Part shown: positions 51,349 through 53,139 of the stretch, in pieces | Numbering within the stretch: position 1 is the stretch's first letter | How the letters are laid out: each line of letters starts with the position of its first letter | Assembly (NCBI GenBank): GCA_035529855.1 | Contig: DATKVX010000011.1 | Span: forward strand, 1 to 53,139 | Length of the DNA: 53,139 nucleotides | Source of the DNA: a bacterium | GTDB lineage: Bacteria; RBG-13-66-14; B26-G2; WVWN01 | Reading direction: 5' to 3' | Position numbers and translations under genes: made by a program | Notes under the pieces: generated by a model | The model's database searches: none | The model's input: only the letters and a program-made list of their open reading frames with translations | What the model was told of the DNA's origin: nothing

Positions 51349-52419
51349 CTAACGTAACGGACGCCCGAAGACCTCCTTCGCGGCCCGGGCCACGCGGCAG
51401 TGTTCGCGCGACGCCCTCCGTATGTCCCCCTCCTCCAACAGCGAAAAAGCCGGGCACCGGAAGCAGTAGCGGTCGAGCTCGCACCGGGCGCACTCTTCGG
51501 CGGTTTCGTCCACGAGGGCGCGGACGCGCTCCGCCTCCTCGCCGTGCCATATCTCGTCGAACGGCTTTTCGCGGATGTTTCCCAGATCGTACGGAAGCGA
51601 AACGCAAGGCCAAACGGTGCCGTAGGGGTCGATGGAGCAGTTGTTGAAGCCCGACATGCAGCTGAGCGCCCGGCCGTTGTAGCGGACCGGCGTCGAAATA
51701 TCCTCGTCGCACGCGTCCGCTTCGCTGGGCGGCAGGCCCACCCAGTCCTTGACGGCTTGGAAATATTCCCGCAGCTGCTCGTCGGTCATCCGCAATCCGA
51801 GCGGCTCCCGGCCGCCGTCGTTCGTGACCGAGACGTACGGCGAGTAGCGGAAGTCCGCGCCGAAGGACTTGGCGAGGTCGTGCAGGGTTCTCACCACGTG
51901 GTAGTTGAAGTTCATGACGTTCATTTTAATTATGACGTTGACGCCGAGTCCGGCCAACCGACGAGCGGCGGCCATGGCTTTGTCCCAGGTCCCCTCCCGC
52001 CCCACGAAGCGGTCGTGGAGCTCGGGGGTGGCGGCGTGTATCGAGATCTCGACCGCGATGGGGTGGAGGGAGGCGATATCGGCGGCCAGGCCCTCGTCGA
52101 GCAACGTGCCGCCGGTAAAGATGCGGACGGCGAAGTGTCGCGCGCGCGCCGCTGCCAGGATGTCGACGAAGTCGGTCCGGCAGAGCGTTTCGCCGCCGGA
52201 GAGCGTCAGGAAAAGGGTGCCCGCGGCCGCGAGCTGGTCGAAGAGCGATATGTATTCGGCGAGCGTGAGCTCGTCGCCGCCGGGCCGGGCGTCTACTACG
52301 TAGCAGTGTTCGCACTCGAGCGGGCACCGGTACGTCAGGTTGCACATCACCGCGATCGGAATCCGGTCGGCGGCCGCCGCGTAGGTCAATTTCCGGTAAA
52401 GGCTCTCTTTTTGTTCCAA
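51349..52419 (-). CDS. Radical SAM/SPASM peptide maturase
   Basis: 356 aa. The radical-SAM cluster is CPLECEHCY (residues ~32-40), followed by TLSGGETLCR. The C-terminal SPASM region has CMSGFNNCSIDPYGTVWPC, GNIREKPFDEIW, and CARCELDRYCFRCPA, for two auxiliary [4Fe-4S] clusters. Such enzymes install thioether or C-C links in RiPP precursors (for example PqqE and sactipeptide maturases). The neighbours upstream on the same strand are a PqqD-like RRE protein and a Cys-rich small peptide, so this should modify that peptide. Confidence 0.92.
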   Translation of the reverse strand: MEQKESLYRKLTYAAAADRIPIAVMCNLTYRCPLECEHCYVVDARPGGDELTLAEYISLFDQLAAAGTLFLTLSGGETLCRTDFVDILAAARARHFAVRIFTGGTLLDEGLAADIASLHPIAVEISIHAATPELHDRFVGREGTWDKAMAAARRLAGLGVNVIIKMNVMNFNYHVVRTLHDLAKSFGADFRYSPYVSVTNDGGREPLGLRMTDEQLREYFQAVKDWVGLPPSEADACDEDISTPVRYNGRALSCMSGFNNCSIDPYGTVWPCVSLPYDLGNIREKPFDEIWHGEEAERVRALVDETAEECARCELDRYCFRCPAFSLLEEGDIRRASREHCRVARAAKEVFGRPLR

Positions 52420-52473
52420 GGCAGAAAAAACGCCGACGACTTCCGCCCTCGGCCAATTCGAGAGCGACGGCGG

Positions 52474-52743
52474 CTAGCCGTCGTTCCGGGTTAATATTCC
52501 CTTGGCCTCCAGTTCGGCCAGGAACGACGCCAGGTCGGCCTCGACCTCGGCCGCGGGGGCGTCGTACTCGTCGAGCAGCAGGCGCAGGATTTCGTCTTCG
52601 TTCTTGCCCTCGTCGAGGAGCTCTACGACCCGAACGCCCGCGCCCTTTACGTTGTGGAGGGTGCTGTCACTCGTCGTAAGGACGAAGTATTCGTCGCCGA
52701 TTTTACGGTAAGCGATTTCTTTTTTCTTCAGGACGTAGGTCAT
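52474..52743 (-). CDS. PqqD-family RiPP recognition protein
   Basis: 89 aa. Winged-helix RRE of PqqD: YRKIGDEYFVLTTSDSTLHN, then GVRVVELLDEGKNEDEIL and a C-terminal helix DLASFLAELEAKGIL. It binds the leader of the precursor peptide and presents it to the radical-SAM enzyme. It lies 25 bases after the precursor gene and 54 before the radical-SAM gene. Confidence 0.9.
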   Translation of the reverse strand: MTYVLKKKEIAYRKIGDEYFVLTTSDSTLHNVKGAGVRVVELLDEGKNEDEILRLLLDEYDAPAAEVEADLASFLAELEAKGILTRNDG

Positions 52744-52768
52744 AGATCGTCCGTAGCCGCGCTTCTTT

Positions 52769-52966
52769 TTAAGAGTAGGGGACGGGGGGCCAGGTTAATT
52801 CGGGGCACTCCGCGTTCCGGATTTTATACGGGGAATCGCAGAATCCCTCGTACTTGAAGCCGTCGGCGCACACCCCCGGAGAGGCTTCGTTTACGCCGCA
52901 GGCCTGCGACGTCAATTTGAACACTTGTTCGCTACCGATGGAGGGTTTATCGTACTTCTTTTTCAA
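52769..52966 (-). CDS. Probable RiPP precursor peptide
   Basis: 65 aa from a TTG start with GGACGGGG upstream. The leader MKKKYDKPSIGSEQVFKL followed by TSQAC has the K..YxKPxI..E.VF...AC pattern of many radical-SAM RiPP precursors. The core has further Cys residues (PGVCADGF, GFCDSPYK, NAECPELTW), four in all, and ends WPPVPYS. It is the first gene of a precursor-PqqD-radical SAM set on this strand. Thioether (sactipeptide or ranthipeptide) links from these Cys are a fair guess, not shown. A transporter or protease might lie beyond the window. Confidence 0.75.
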   Translation of the reverse strand: MKKKYDKPSIGSEQVFKLTSQACGVNEASPGVCADGFKYEGFCDSPYKIRNAECPELTWPPVPYS

Positions 52967-53139
52967 TTTTCCCCGTCCTTAACGTTGCGGCGTAGCTTCG
53001 CATAGCGCCGGGTTTTTCCAGACGGATTTGATTTGGGGCGAATGACGGGCGTAAAGTACCCCGGCCCTTTTTAATACGGGCGTTTCGACCGCGATCGGTT
53101 TTCTATATTACCCCCGAGGCGACGGCCGTACCCGCGGCG
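52967..53139. other. Non-coding end of window
   Basis: No gene is seen. It should hold the promoter and leader for the minus-strand RiPP cluster, but no convincing -35/-10 pair stands out. Confidence 0.4.

Noticed and set aside
1-53139. UGA reassigned to an amino acid genome-wide
   Set aside because: Several intact genes here end with TGA (for example 1970-1972, hdrC, xseB), so UGA is a normal stop apart from the three special sites.

Overview
The window is high-GC DNA from what looks like an anaerobic, diderm (outer-membrane) bacterium. It carries exported beta-barrel-like proteins, a lipoprotein thioredoxin, the MEP isoprenoid pathway, a prenyl-quinone-type prenyltransferase, oxygen-sensitive Fe-S and [NiFe] enzymes, and sigma70-type TTGACA/TATAAT promoters. 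There is no rRNA or other marker to fix the phylum. An uncultured candidate phylum is a reasonable guess but is not shown by the sequence.

Layout. 1-4200: two tandem DUF2723/TPR membrane proteins. 4200-5670: a RAYT transposase embedded in REP-like palindromes, next to a small exported protein with an in-frame UGA. 5660-9770: Fe-S oxidoreductase, two exported barrel-like proteins and RtcB. 9875-20735: one long operon from a consensus promoter to a strong terminator, made of two regulators (DRTGG protein, RsbW-like ATPase), hdrC, hdrB, half of hdrA, nuoE, nuoF, a NuoG-like/HdrA fusion, mvhD, mvhG and mvhA. 20.8-22.7 kb: an AT-richer patch with a TPR protein, a leftover 3' end of a second hydrogenase large-subunit gene, and a HEPN-like gene pair. 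22.7-29.8 kb: hydrogenase protease and hypFCDEAB, then a glutaredoxin-like protein and a ferredoxin:thioredoxin-reductase/rubredoxin fusion. 29.8-41.4 kb: sugar-nucleotide dehydrogenase, TlpA-like lipoprotein, comEC-yebC-serS, MFS transporter, UbiA/MenA prenyltransferase and a frameshifted glycosyltransferase/TPR gene. 41.4-49 kb: NtrC-type regulator followed by folD-xseA-xseB-prenyl synthase-dxs-tlyA. 49-51.3 kb: exported protein and MATE transporter. 51.3-53 kb: a radical-SAM RiPP cluster on the minus strand.

The main discovery is a selenocysteine-dependent, H2-linked flavin-bifurcation-type complex. mvhA and mvhD are each interrupted by one in-frame UGA exactly where a conserved cysteine belongs (RICGV-U-P, and GG-U-HPGDC). 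Each UGA is followed within 21-23 nt by a 6-bp hairpin whose loop begins AGG, the arrangement of a bacterial SECIS. In MvhA the UGA replaces the second cysteine of the N-terminal nickel motif, not the C-terminal position used by the [NiFeSe] hydrogenases I know. A third gene, for a small exported protein at 4880-5533, has a UGA directly after a Cys codon, followed by an 11-bp hairpin with the same loop start, so it may be a new selenoprotein family. HdrA is also split. Its N-terminal half is a separate protein, and its C-terminal half is fused behind a NuoG-like ferredoxin module, with nuoE and nuoF between the two halves. The inferred complex joins H2 oxidation/evolution (MvhAGD), FAD bifurcation (split HdrA), an NAD(H) site (NuoEF) and an HdrBC disulfide or similar site.

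Other points of interest are four genes with consensus promoters placed so that their mRNAs should be leaderless, a mosaic serS, a FolD without its catalytic lysine, and a REP array carried inside the RAYT reading frame.
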